Positions 16,551 to 24,626 of a stretch of DNA of 35,000 bases are shown piece after piece. The DNA lies in assembly GCA_902765005.1 (NCBI GenBank), contig CACWYB010000018.1, positions 1 to 35,000 of the forward strand, given 5' to 3'. Each line of letters starts with the position of its first letter. The first letter of the stretch is position 1. Source of the stretch: an uncultured Eubacteriales bacterium (lineage in GTDB: Bacteria; Bacillota; Clostridia; Christensenellales; CAG-138). The notes beneath the pieces were generated by a model. That model was not told the origin of the DNA. It ran no database searches and was given only the letters and a program-made list of their open reading frames with translations. Both the position numbers and the translations under genes were made by a program.

Positions 16551-18395
16551 ATGAACGAAACGAAAAAGAACACCTGGAAACCCATAGCCATCGCGGCTAT
16601 TCTCATCGCCATCTTGGCCTGCGGCGCGGTGGTGTATCTCATGAATCAGCCGGCAAAGACCCAGATCGTGGAGGTGCAGGTCACCCCCGTTCCCGTACAG
16701 GAGACGCCCGAGCCCACCGCCGAGCCTGCGGCGGAGCCCGCCGCCGCGCCCCTGTCCCTCTGGTCGGACGGCTACGGCGCCAAGCAGAGCCTGATCGACT
16801 ATGTGAACGCAGTTACCGCAGAGGGCAGCCCGGACTTCATCCCGGCGGAGGATCGCATCGCTGTGTTCGATATGGACGGCACGCTCACCTGCGAAACGTA
16901 CTATACCTATTACGACACGATGATGTTCATTGAGTATTGCCTGGTGGATCATCCGGAGCGCGTGTCCGATGAGCTGAAGGCGGTTGCTGCGTCCATTCAG
17001 CCGGGCTACCTTGCGGACGAGACCCTTGCGCGGAACTTTGCCAAGGCGTACGCAGGCATGACCGTGGAAGAATTCTCCGAGTATGTGGTCGAATTCGGCA
17101 AAAAGAACACCGCAAGCTTTGAAAACATGCGCTACATCGACAACGTCTACCTGCCCATGGCCCAGCTTGTGGAATACCTGTATGACAACGGGTTTGAAAT
17201 CTGGGTCATCAGCGGCACGGAGCGCACGACCACCCGTGCCATTGTAGCCAACTCGCCCATCAGCAAGTATGTCCGCCCCGAGCATGTGATCGGCACAGAC
17301 TTTGAGGTCAAGCAGAGGGGGTACGAGAACGAATCGTCCAACATGGACTTCAAATATGAAAACGGCGACGAACTGGTGCTCACCGGCGGCTTTATTCAAA
17401 AGAACCTCAACGCCAACAAGTCCATCTATGTTGAGCGCGAGATCGGACAGCGCCCGGTGCTCGCCTTCGGCAACAGCGGCAGCGACACCAGCATGATGAA
17501 CTATACCATCGACCAGCGGAACCCCTATCTTGCGCAGGCGTACATGGTCGTCGCGGATGACAATGTCCGGGAATGGGGCAAGCAGGATTGGGACCAGAAG
17601 TCCGCGGACTATCTTGCCAAGGGCTATATCCCGATCTCCATGAAGAGCGACTTTGCCGTGATCTATCCGGACGGCATCGTGCCGGCGAAGGAGCAGTATG
17701 TGCCTTTCGTGATAGACGAGGTCCTTGCGCCGGTGGCGGAGAGCGACGTGAAGCTGTCCGGCGACGCTTCCGATTTCGTGCTGCTTTCGGAAGCGGTACC
17801 CGACGCCATTTTGGAGATCCGTTACTACTCCACCTACAACTTCATCGGCGACCGTATCGACGGGTATGAGGAGCCTCTGGCGATCCTTACAAAGGAGGCC
17901 GCGGCGGCCCTCAAGGAGGTCAGCGACGAGCTGGTGAGCATGGGCTACCGGCTGAAGATATTCGACGCTTACCGGCCCCAGATGGCGGTGACCAACTTCA
18001 TGAACTGGGCCCTCGACCCTGACGACGCCCGCATGAAGGAGTATTTCTACCCCGAATTGGAGAAGGACGTTCTGTTCCCCCAGGGCTATATCGCCGAGCA
18101 CTCCGGCCACAGCCGGGGCAGCACCCTGGATCTGACCCTGTTCGATATGAAGACCGAGCGGGAGGTGGACATGGGCGGCACCTTCGACTACTTTGGAGAA
18201 CTGAGCCACCCGGACTACACGGACATCACCGAGGAGCAGTACGCCATGCGGATGCTTCTCAGGGAGGTCATGGTCAAGCACGGGTTCAAGCCCCTGGCGG
18301 AGGAATGGTGGCATTTCACTCTGGAAAACGAGCCCTTCCCCGACACCTACTTCACCTTCCCCATCAACAGTGATTCCGTCGCCCCCGCGGCGTAA
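16551..18395 (+). CDS. membrane-anchored fusion: HAD phosphatase plus VanX-type D-Ala-D-Ala dipeptidase
   Basis: A 614-residue protein with a signal anchor (about residues 10-31) and a Pro/Glu linker, so both enzymes should face outside. Residues about 75-390 are a HAD phosphatase: nucleophile D107 in VFDMDGT, motif II VISGTE, motif III IQKN and motif IV FGNSGSD. Residues about 400-610 match VanX/DdpX: IFDAYRP, SGHSRGSTLDLTL (H520, D527) and EEWWHF (E585, H588). The spacing of the zinc and catalytic residues (7, 61 and 3) equals that of VanX H116, D123, H184 and E181. VanX cleaves D-Ala-D-Ala. The substrate of the HAD part is unknown. Start set at ATG 16551 after GGGGG; a GTG at 16536 would add five residues. 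An L,D-transpeptidase gene follows after 12 bp. Confidence 0.9.
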   Translation: MNETKKNTWKPIAIAAILIAILACGAVVYLMNQPAKTQIVEVQVTPVPVQETPEPTAEPAAEPAAAPLSLWSDGYGAKQSLIDYVNAVTAEGSPDFIPAEDRIAVFDMDGTLTCETYYTYYDTMMFIEYCLVDHPERVSDELKAVAASIQPGYLADETLARNFAKAYAGMTVEEFSEYVVEFGKKNTASFENMRYIDNVYLPMAQLVEYLYDNGFEIWVISGTERTTTRAIVANSPISKYVRPEHVIGTDFEVKQRGYENESSNMDFKYENGDELVLTGGFIQKNLNANKSIYVEREIGQRPVLAFGNSGSDTSMMNYTIDQRNPYLAQAYMVVADDNVREWGKQDWDQKSADYLAKGYIPISMKSDFAVIYPDGIVPAKEQYVPFVIDEVLAPVAESDVKLSGDASDFVLLSEAVPDAILEIRYYSTYNFIGDRIDGYEEPLAILTKEAAAALKEVSDELVSMGYRLKIFDAYRPQMAVTNFMNWALDPDDARMKEYFYPELEKDVLFPQGYIAEHSGHSRGSTLDLTLFDMKTEREVDMGGTFDYFGELSHPDYTDITEEQYAMRMLLREVMVKHGFKPLAEEWWHFTLENEPFPDTYFTFPINSDSVAPAA

Positions 18396-18407
18396 AAGGG
18401 AGGAACC

Positions 18408-19163
18408 ATGAAAAAACTGCCTTTGGCCCTTTTGGTCCTAGCCCTGCTGCTTTACGCCATGTGGACCGGTGCCGTTGCCGAATCGGAGCAGCCGGAGGGC
18501 GACGAGCTCCATGCCTCCGTCCAGCAGATTACGGATTCTCCCGCGTGGGTCACTAAGCTGCCTGCCGCTCAGGATGAGAGCACGCGGCAGCTGTTCATCG
18601 TGGCTTGCATGGGCATGGATAAAACCACTGCCAGCGTGTCCATGCATCGGCGCGCAGAGGACGGCAGCTGGAAGCAGATCCTGTCCACCCCCGCCTATGT
18701 GGGGCGAAAGGGCCTGTGCCTGGACGCCGATCACAAGGAGGGCTGCGGCCAGACGCCCATAGGGAGCTATCATTTCAACAGGGCCTTCGGCATCGCCGCC
18801 GACCCCGGGTGCTCCATCCCGTATTTCCAGGTGGACGACAATACCTACTGGTCCGGGGATCCCGATCGTTTCTATAACCAGATGGTGGATATCCGGGAGG
18901 TCCCGGACCTGGTGATGGACGACAGCGAGCACATCGTGGACTATGAGTATCAATACCAGTATTGCCTGAACATCAGCTTCAATGAAGAGGGCACTCCCGG
19001 GCGCGGCTCCGCGATCTTTCTGCATTGCCTCGGCCCCGCCAAGCCCTACACCGGCGGCTGCGTGGCCGTTCCCGAATATATCATGAAGCTGGTCATGCAG
19101 ACTGTGACGGAGGATTGCGTGGTCGTCATCGACACGTTGGAAAACCTGGGCGGGAGCCTGTAA
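18408..19163 (+). CDS. exported L,D-transpeptidase (YkuD) family protein
   Basis: A 251-residue exported protein with a signal sequence (KKLPLALLVLALLLYAMWTG, cleavage near AVAE). The C-terminal half has the YkuD catalytic pattern: IFLHC with H206 and GGCVAVP with nucleophile C218, preceded by the substrate-side motif TPIGSYHF. YkuD enzymes make 3-3 crosslinks or attach proteins to peptidoglycan, using tetrapeptide donors and so needing no D-Ala-D-Ala terminus. This fits with the VanX-type dipeptidase encoded 12 bp upstream. Some family members act as carboxypeptidases instead. Ribosome site GGGAGG. The next gene follows after 9 bp. Confidence 0.88.
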   Translation: MKKLPLALLVLALLLYAMWTGAVAESEQPEGDELHASVQQITDSPAWVTKLPAAQDESTRQLFIVACMGMDKTTASVSMHRRAEDGSWKQILSTPAYVGRKGLCLDADHKEGCGQTPIGSYHFNRAFGIAADPGCSIPYFQVDDNTYWSGDPDRFYNQMVDIREVPDLVMDDSEHIVDYEYQYQYCLNISFNEEGTPGRGSAIFLHCLGPAKPYTGGCVAVPEYIMKLVMQTVTEDCVVVIDTLENLGGSL

Positions 19164-19172
19164 GAAGAGACG

Positions 19173-20237
19173 ATGAAACAACGGGCATTGAAGTATGACG
19201 TCATCCGCATCGTGGCCATCTCCATGGTCCTGTTCGTCCATGTGACCGTGGTGCCGGTGATCCGGTATCAGGGAGCCACCTTCGCCGTGGGGAACCTGTT
19301 CAACAACCTGAGCCGGGCGGGGGTGCCCATGTTCCTGCTGCTCACCGGGGCGTTGCTGCTGAACGAGGAAAGACCCTTCGACGCGAAGCGGTTCTATAGG
19401 ACCTCTTTCCTGTCCATCGTGCTGCTCCTGCTGTTCTGGCTGGTGTTCTACGCCGCCTGGCGGGCCTTCTGTCTGCCGCTGCTCAGGGGCAAGAGCGCCG
19501 ATCCCGGCCACTTTGGGGAATATCTGCTGACGTTGAAGGGTCTCTATCCTCACCTGTGGTACCTGTTCATGCTGGTGGGGGCGTATCTGGTGATCCCGGT
19601 GCTGCGGCTGTTCGTGAAGAGGGAGAACCGGCCCTATATCCTGTTTCTCATCCTTCTGTCCCTCTTTGTTCAGTTCGCCGTCCAGACCCTGGGCGTCTTC
19701 ACACGGGACGCCTCGCTGACGGTGGGAGACTTCTTCACCAAGTTCCATTTGGAGTATGCCACAGGGTACGTGCCCTACCTGCTGCTGGGCTGGTATCTTG
19801 CCGCCTTCCCGCCCACCCGGGGCTGGCGGCTGGTCCTGTACGGGCTGGGGCTCGCTTCCGCTTTGCTCATGGTGCTGGGGGTCCAGGCCTATGTCAAGGA
19901 CATCCCCGGCATCCGGGACTATATCGTGGAGGCCAACACCATGCCCGCCATCCTGTACGGCGCAAGCCTCTTCACCCTGATCTCTGCCCTCTGCGGGGAG
20001 CGGGCCACCCAATGCCCCGTGGTGCGGGAGCTGTCCCGGTCCGCCTTCGGGGTGTACATCCTCCATGTGGTGGTCCTGGATGTGTTGGTCAACATCCTGC
20101 TGCCCTACCAGGTGTTCCACGAGCAGCATCCCTTGCTCTACATCCTGACATTGTTCCTGCTGACCTACGGCGCGTGCCTGCTGGTGGTGCTGCCCCTGTC
20201 CCGAATCAAGGGCGTGAAGAAGATGTTCCACTATTGA
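19173..20237 (+). CDS. acyltransferase-3 family membrane protein
   Basis: A 354-residue protein with about ten membrane helices and the acyltransferase-3 start (YDVIRIVAISMVLFVHV, with the conserved Arg and His) followed by SRAGVPMFLLLTGALLL. The family transfers acyl groups to carbohydrate parts of surface polymers; OatA O-acetylates peptidoglycan, and the membrane half of VanT serine racemases belongs to the same fold. No soluble domain is attached. Substrate unknown, but the operon context (dipeptidase, L,D-transpeptidase, PAP2) suggests cell-wall or lipid-linked precursor modification. The ribosome site is weak (AAGAGA). Confidence 0.88.
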   Translation: MKQRALKYDVIRIVAISMVLFVHVTVVPVIRYQGATFAVGNLFNNLSRAGVPMFLLLTGALLLNEERPFDAKRFYRTSFLSIVLLLLFWLVFYAAWRAFCLPLLRGKSADPGHFGEYLLTLKGLYPHLWYLFMLVGAYLVIPVLRLFVKRENRPYILFLILLSLFVQFAVQTLGVFTRDASLTVGDFFTKFHLEYATGYVPYLLLGWYLAAFPPTRGWRLVLYGLGLASALLMVLGVQAYVKDIPGIRDYIVEANTMPAILYGASLFTLISALCGERATQCPVVRELSRSAFGVYILHVVVLDVLVNILLPYQVFHEQHPLLYILTLFLLTYGACLLVVLPLSRIKGVKKMFHY

Positions 20238-20265
20238 ACCCCCTATCTGAAAGGTAAGTGATCCT

Positions 20266-20781
20266 ATGGAATTCTCTTTTCTGTATGCGATACCCCGCAG
20301 CAGTCTGCTGGACGCCTTCTTCCTGGGCGTCACGAAGATCGCCGGTTCCTATGGGCAGCTTTGGGTGGCGATCGCCCTGTTGCTCCTGATCTTCAAAAGG
20401 ACCCGGCGGGCAGGTATTTCCCTGCTGATCGCCTATGTGGGGGTGTTCCTCCTGGGCCAGTACGTGCTGAAAACCCTGATCTCCCGGCCCCGGCCCTGCC
20501 AGATCGACACAGCCTTCCCGCTGCTGGTCTCCCGACCGTCCAGCTCGTCCTTCCCATCGACCCATTCCGCCTGGGCCTTTGGCGGCGCCACCGCCATCTT
20601 CCTGCGGCATAAAAAGGCCGGGATCGCCGCCTATGTGGTCGCCGTCCTGATCGGCTTCAGCCGACTGTACCTCTTTTTGCACTTTCCCACTGACGTCCTC
20701 TTTGGGGCGCTGATGGGCGTCGCTTTGGGGTTCGTTGCAGACCGGCTCACTGCGTTTGGGGAGAAAAAGCTGAGACGATGA
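20266..20781 (+). CDS. PAP2 family phosphatase (undecaprenyl-diphosphatase-like)
   Basis: A 171-residue membrane phosphatase with all three PAP2 motifs: KTLISRPRP, SFPSTHSA and SRLYLFLHFPTDV, placed between about five helices. The small size and single domain resemble BcrC/YbjG, which dephosphorylate undecaprenyl pyrophosphate outside the membrane and so recycle the lipid carrier of cell-wall synthesis; BcrC gives bacitracin resistance in Bacillus. The substrate is inferred, since PAP2 proteins also use phosphatidylglycerol phosphate or phosphatidic acid. It lies 28 bp after the acyltransferase gene. Confidence 0.9.
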   Translation: MEFSFLYAIPRSSLLDAFFLGVTKIAGSYGQLWVAIALLLLIFKRTRRAGISLLIAYVGVFLLGQYVLKTLISRPRPCQIDTAFPLLVSRPSSSSFPSTHSAWAFGGATAIFLRHKKAGIAAYVVAVLIGFSRLYLFLHFPTDVLFGALMGVALGFVADRLTAFGEKKLRR

Positions 20782-20846
20782 CCTACTCTGGATCAAACCT
20801 AAGGATATGCGAGACAGGTTCTGTCAAAACGAGGGGAGGCGCCGGT

Positions 20847-21887
20847 GTGAAACATAAAACTTTGGCTCTCATACTCTGCTTTCTTCTGTTGCTCACGCTC
20901 GCAGGGTGCAGCCAAATACGAGCCAAGGCCATACCATACTGGAAAGCGGATGCTCCGACTATGACGTCCATCGTTGCCTACGTGGCAGAAGTTACCGACG
21001 AAAAGAGCGCCGGTTTCGTGCCGCCGGAGCGGCGTATCGCCGTGTTCGACATGGACGGCACCCTGTATGGCGAGCTGTTCCCCACCTATTTCGATGAGTG
21101 CCTGCTGCTCCATCGTCTCCTTCACGACGAGACCTACGAGGCCTCAAAGGAAGACCGGGCCTGGGCCCTGGCCGCAGAGACGGCTCTGATGAGCGGCGAA
21201 CCGGAGCCGGATTCGCCCCGATCTTCCGCCCAGATGGCGGCGGAAGCATTTCGAGGCTTTACCGTGGAGAAATATCGGGCCTACGTACGCGCCTTTATGG
21301 ATGAGCCGGCAGTGGGCTTCGAGGGCATGACATACGGCGAGGGATTCTATCCTCCCATGGTCGCTTTGGTACAGTATCTCTCGGAGCACGGCTTCACGGT
21401 TTTCATCAGCAGCGGTTCGGAACGGGCTCTGGCCAGAGAGCTCATTCAGGACACGTTAGGACGATGGATATCCCCCGATCGGGTGATCGGCAGTTCCTTT
21501 TCTCTGATCGCCACCGCGCAGGGGAGCAAGGAGGGGCGCAAGTACACCTACGCTCCGGACGACGAGGTGCTGCTGGAAGGGAACCTGGTCCAAAAGAACC
21601 AACGGGCGAACAAGGTGTTCACCATCGTAGACGAGATCGGTGCCCCGCCCCTGCTGGTTTTCGGGAACAGCCTCGGGGACGTTTCCATGGCCGAGTACGC
21701 TCTGCAGCATGGAGGCCGGGCCTATATGCTCCTGTGCGACGACACGGAGAGGGACTACGGAAATCTCGATACGGCAGCCGCCTTCGCCGAGACCTGCCGT
21801 ACCCTGGGCTTCGAGACGGTCTCCATGCGGGACGAGTTTGAAACGATCTATAAAAACGGCGTGACCAAAGCGAGAACCAGCCCCTGA
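20847..21887 (+). CDS. HAD phosphatase lipoprotein
   Basis: A 346-residue predicted lipoprotein: signal peptide with lipobox LTLAGC (acylated Cys21), then a HAD phosphatase with nucleophile D68 (VFDMDGT), motif II ISSGSE, motif III VQKN and motif IV FGNSLGD. It is a paralogue of the HAD half of the 16551 gene, with matching pieces such as RIAVFDMDGT and PEHVIG/PDRVIG, but has no dipeptidase domain. Start set at GTG 20847 because GGGGAGG lies 7 bp upstream and gives a clean signal peptide; ATG 20778, overlapping the PAP2 stop, would add 23 residues without a signal. Probably the last gene of the long operon. The physiological substrate is unknown. Confidence 0.88.
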   Translation: MKHKTLALILCFLLLLTLAGCSQIRAKAIPYWKADAPTMTSIVAYVAEVTDEKSAGFVPPERRIAVFDMDGTLYGELFPTYFDECLLLHRLLHDETYEASKEDRAWALAAETALMSGEPEPDSPRSSAQMAAEAFRGFTVEKYRAYVRAFMDEPAVGFEGMTYGEGFYPPMVALVQYLSEHGFTVFISSGSERALARELIQDTLGRWISPDRVIGSSFSLIATAQGSKEGRKYTYAPDDEVLLEGNLVQKNQRANKVFTIVDEIGAPPLLVFGNSLGDVSMAEYALQHGGRAYMLLCDDTERDYGNLDTAAAFAETCRTLGFETVSMRDEFETIYKNGVTKARTSP

Positions 21888-21891
21888 TCAG

Positions 21892-21912
21892 GGCGGGACC
21901 TTTTTACCCGCC
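21892..21912 (+). other. hairpin after the HAD lipoprotein gene
   Basis: GGCGGG and CCCGCC form a 6-bp stem over a 9-nt T-rich loop just 4 bp after the stop codon. There is no T run after it, so it may be an RNA-stabilising or weak termination structure. Confidence 0.4.
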
Positions 21913-21924
21913 TCATCGACGAGA

Positions 21925-22013
21925 TACGGATATTCATCCGCGGCAGCGCCGTGGAGCTGGTCATAAAAACACTCTAAATGGAGACAGGTCCATGAATGCT
22001 GAACAGAAATAAA
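21925..22013 (+). repeat. dispersed repeat, copy 2, with remnant gene start
   Basis: The first 39 bases match the block at 11171-11211. After weaker similarity they lead to GGAGA and an ATG at 21992 that encodes only MNAEQK before a stop; the GAF-ABC gene starts MAEEKR. I read this as a truncated copy of the leader and first codons of that gene, though a shared leader element is possible. Confidence 0.45.
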
Positions 22014-22046
22014 AACGGTCAGAGCATTCTGATCCTGTAAAAAAGC

Positions 22047-22052
22047 TATAAT
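22047..22052 (+). promoter_or_regulatory. probable -10 element for the gene at 22067
   Basis: TATAAT with a poor -35. A hyphenated inverted repeat, TCAGA (22019-22023) and TCTGA (22028-22032), covers the -35 region and could be an operator. No CTTTGGACA repeat is present. Confidence 0.4.
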
Positions 22053-22066
22053 ATGGAGGTATAACC

Positions 22067-23302
22067 ATGAAAAAAGTATTGATGATCCTGTTGGTTGCCC
22101 TGATGATCTTAGGCGGCACCCTGCCCCGGACGGCTATGGCAGAGGGGGAGAAGTCCCCGGAGGAATACGGCTTCAAGACCTTGGGCGATGTGCTGGACTG
22201 TGAATCCCCCGCATCCTCTTTCTATGAGACCCTCTACATCCGTATCTTTGAAAAGGACGGCGTCTTCTATCGGGCGGAGGCTGAAATCACCTCCGAGATC
22301 TTCGCAGCCCTGTTCGAGATCGACTTCTTCGATCCCGACAAGGACGCCAGGACCAAGGCCCTGCTGAGCGATCTGCCCATTAGGACCCTCTATGTCCTCT
22401 CCGACGCCCTGCTTTCCGACGCGGAGCTGAAGGACCTGAATGGCAAGACCGGCCAGGACCTGCTGGACATGGGCTTCGTGCCCCAGGGCAGCTACGGCTT
22501 CGGTGACGGTGTGTCCTTCGTCTTTCTGGACAAGGGCCCCTTCAGCTACCAGATCGACTTCAAGGAGAAGGATGTGGAGGTGACAGGCGACGATCCCAAC
22601 CTGGCGGAAGTCATCCGGCCCCTCACCGTGAAGGAGGCCTCCTTTAGCGGCAACCTCTCCGACTACGCCACCCAGGAATCGTTCGATATCACCGGCGGAC
22701 GGTCCCTGGAGGACTACGAGTCCTTCTACACCGCGAAAGTCTTCTATGAGATCCCCGAGATCCCCTTGGAGGAAAGCCCCTTCAAGACCCTTGCCGACGT
22801 CTTCGCCGCCAAGGGCGAGCTCTATTCCCTCTCCACTTCCCCCGACAAGTTCGCCATTGTCTTCCCTGTGGACGGCATCTACTACCGGGTGGAGGCCAAC
22901 ATTCCCGCGGACGTGTATGAGAAGCTGGATGCCATCGACTTCTTCGATGAGACCAGGGAAGAGCAGGAGCAGGCTCTGCTGGCCCCCCTGCCCGTGACCC
23001 GGGTGGGCAACCTCACCGACGGCATTCCTCCCCAGGATGAGCTGGATGTCCTTATCGGCCTCACCGGACAGGATCTGCTGGACATGGGCTTTACCTACGG
23101 CACGGGCTACAGCTTCTGGGACAAGGCGGAGATGTACCTGGTCCAGGGCCTCTATGAGTACCACATCTGCTTCAACGAGAAGGTGCCCGAGATGGAGGAC
23201 TACGACGCGGCGCTGGATGCGCTCATGCCCACCCTGACCGTGGAGAAGGTGGAGTTCTTCATGCCCGCCGGCATCTGCTCCGACCCGGATCTGAACTGGT
23301 AA
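22067..23302 (+). CDS. secreted protein with an internally duplicated domain (unknown function)
   Basis: A 411-residue exported protein with a signal peptide (KKVLMILLVALMILGGTLP, cleavage near AMA). The mature part consists of two related halves, about residues 36-205 and 239-405. Both contain an FKTLGDV/FKTLADV start, the YRAEAEI/YRVEANI strand, the IDFFDPD/IDFFDET segment and the nearly identical LTGQDLLDMGF (first copy KTGQDLLDMGF). It is acidic and I do not recognise the family. The promoter at 22047 is not of the direct-repeat type. The esterase gene follows after 15 bp, so both may act on or at the cell surface. Confidence 0.78.
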   Translation: MKKVLMILLVALMILGGTLPRTAMAEGEKSPEEYGFKTLGDVLDCESPASSFYETLYIRIFEKDGVFYRAEAEITSEIFAALFEIDFFDPDKDARTKALLSDLPIRTLYVLSDALLSDAELKDLNGKTGQDLLDMGFVPQGSYGFGDGVSFVFLDKGPFSYQIDFKEKDVEVTGDDPNLAEVIRPLTVKEASFSGNLSDYATQESFDITGGRSLEDYESFYTAKVFYEIPEIPLEESPFKTLADVFAAKGELYSLSTSPDKFAIVFPVDGIYYRVEANIPADVYEKLDAIDFFDETREEQEQALLAPLPVTRVGNLTDGIPPQDELDVLIGLTGQDLLDMGFTYGTGYSFWDKAEMYLVQGLYEYHICFNEKVPEMEDYDAALDALMPTLTVEKVEFFMPAGICSDPDLNW

Positions 23303-23317
23303 ACGGTAGAAACCCCC

Positions 23318-24439
23318 ATGCGCAAAAGGAAATGGATAATCTGGCTGATGCTGATCGTCGTTTTGGCGGCGATCGGCATCGGCCTGTACCTGAGGAATCA
23401 GGAAAGGACGATCGAACTCCAACCGACGGCCCAACCTACATCGACACCAGCGCCTACCGCCGCCGAGGAGCCTGCCGTGACCCCGGAGCCGACGGCCCCG
23501 GACTATGACGACCCCAATTCGTGGGCCTATTTCGCTCTGGGTGAGGATCGCGGCGCGGACGTGTTTATCATCTGCCCCACCGTGGATACCCGCAGCGAAC
23601 GCAATGCCTTCGACCTGAACGATAAACTAAAGGGCCGGTTCGTCAACGCCCTGGACATGGAAAAGGGCATCTTCGAGGACGCTGGACGACTTTATTCGCC
23701 CTATTATCGGCAGATGTCCATCAACGCCTACCGGCTGCCCGAGGCGGATCGGGCAGAGGCGAAAGCCGTTGCCTACGGAGATGTCTCTGCCGCCTTCCGC
23801 TGGTATCTCAACCATGAGAACGGCGGCAGGCCCCTCATCCTGGCAGGCTTCTCCCAGGGCGGAGAGATGTGCCTGGAGCTTCTTAAGGAATACTTTGGGG
23901 ATACGGAGGAGGGCAGCGCCCTGCGGGATCGACTGATCAGCGTATACTCCCTTGGATGGACGGTGACGGAGGAGATGACCCAAGCCTATCCCCAGATCAT
24001 GCCCGCCCGGGGCGCGACGGACCTGGGCACAGTGGTCAGCTTCGACTGCGAGGACGGGACCCTCACCGACACCATCATCATCCCTGCGGGCGTCAAAGCC
24101 CTGTCCATCAACCCTCTGAACTGGAAAACGGACGGCACCCCCGCCGACCGCTCGGAGAACCTGGGCGCGGTCATGGAGACGGGGGCGGAGCCCGTCCCCG
24201 GCCTCTGCGGGGCCTATATCGGCTCTCGGGGGGAGCTGGTGGTGACGGACATTACACCAGCAGACTATCCGCCGGTGCTGGACATCTTCCCGGAGGGCGC
24301 CTACCATTTGTACGACTACATGTTTTTCTTCATAAACCTGAAGGAAAATGTCGCCGTGCGCACCGCCGCTTGGAACGCTCAGCATACCCCCATCGGGGCG
24401 CTTGCCGAGATCCAATCACGGGGCATCCTGTTCTGGTAG
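23318..24439 (+). CDS. DUF3089-like alpha/beta hydrolase, membrane-anchored
   Basis: A 373-residue protein with an N-terminal anchor (WIIWLMLIVVLAAIGIGLYL) and a Thr/Pro-rich linker to about residue 65, so the enzyme is extracytoplasmic. The catalytic part starts WAYFALGEDRGADVFIICPT, typical of DUF3089 proteins, followed by YSPYYRQM and the nucleophile elbow GFSQGG with S179. The last 80 residues hold HLYDYMFFFINLKENV, with the likely catalytic His. DUF3089 members are uncharacterised esterase/lipase-like hydrolases. The substrate is unknown. A terminator lies 50 bp downstream. Confidence 0.82.
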   Translation: MRKRKWIIWLMLIVVLAAIGIGLYLRNQERTIELQPTAQPTSTPAPTAAEEPAVTPEPTAPDYDDPNSWAYFALGEDRGADVFIICPTVDTRSERNAFDLNDKLKGRFVNALDMEKGIFEDAGRLYSPYYRQMSINAYRLPEADRAEAKAVAYGDVSAAFRWYLNHENGGRPLILAGFSQGGEMCLELLKEYFGDTEEGSALRDRLISVYSLGWTVTEEMTQAYPQIMPARGATDLGTVVSFDCEDGTLTDTIIIPAGVKALSINPLNWKTDGTPADRSENLGAVMETGAEPVPGLCGAYIGSRGELVVTDITPADYPPVLDIFPEGAYHLYDYMFFFINLKENVAVRTAAWNAQHTPIGALAEIQSRGILFW

Positions 24440-24488
24440 ACAACGCAGCGGGTTTAAGTCGTTTGCACAATTGAATATGCGCCTAAAT

Positions 24489-24530
24489 GCGCTTTTCACG
24501 TTTTCAAGATGGGAAAAGCGCTTTTTCTTT
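24489..24530 (+). terminator. intrinsic terminator after the esterase gene
   Basis: GCGCTTTTC (24489-24497) and GAAAAGCGC (24513-24521) form a 9-bp stem with a 15-nt loop, followed by TTTTTCTTT. Confidence 0.88.
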
Positions 24531-24560
24531 GGACATACTTAGGATGTGGCCTGAAAATAT
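24527..24560 (+). promoter_or_regulatory. degenerate direct-repeat site
   Basis: CTTTGGACA (24527-24535) overlaps the T run of the terminator; at 11-bp period follows CTTAGGATG (24538-24546), a poor second copy. The hexamer 8 bp on is AAATAT; TATAAA lies at 24558. Possibly a decayed target site in front of the broken gene at 24627. Confidence 0.4.
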
Positions 24561-24626
24561 AAAACAAAAATGGGTGAATCGTGGGGATAACAAAACATAC
24601 AGATTGCTGGGAAAGGGAGATTGACA

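Noticed and set aside
16551-20781. Classical vancomycin-resistance operon
   Set aside because: VanX-like and acyltransferase (VanT membrane-like) elements are present, but D-Ala-D-Lac/Ser ligase, VanH and a racemase domain are missing.
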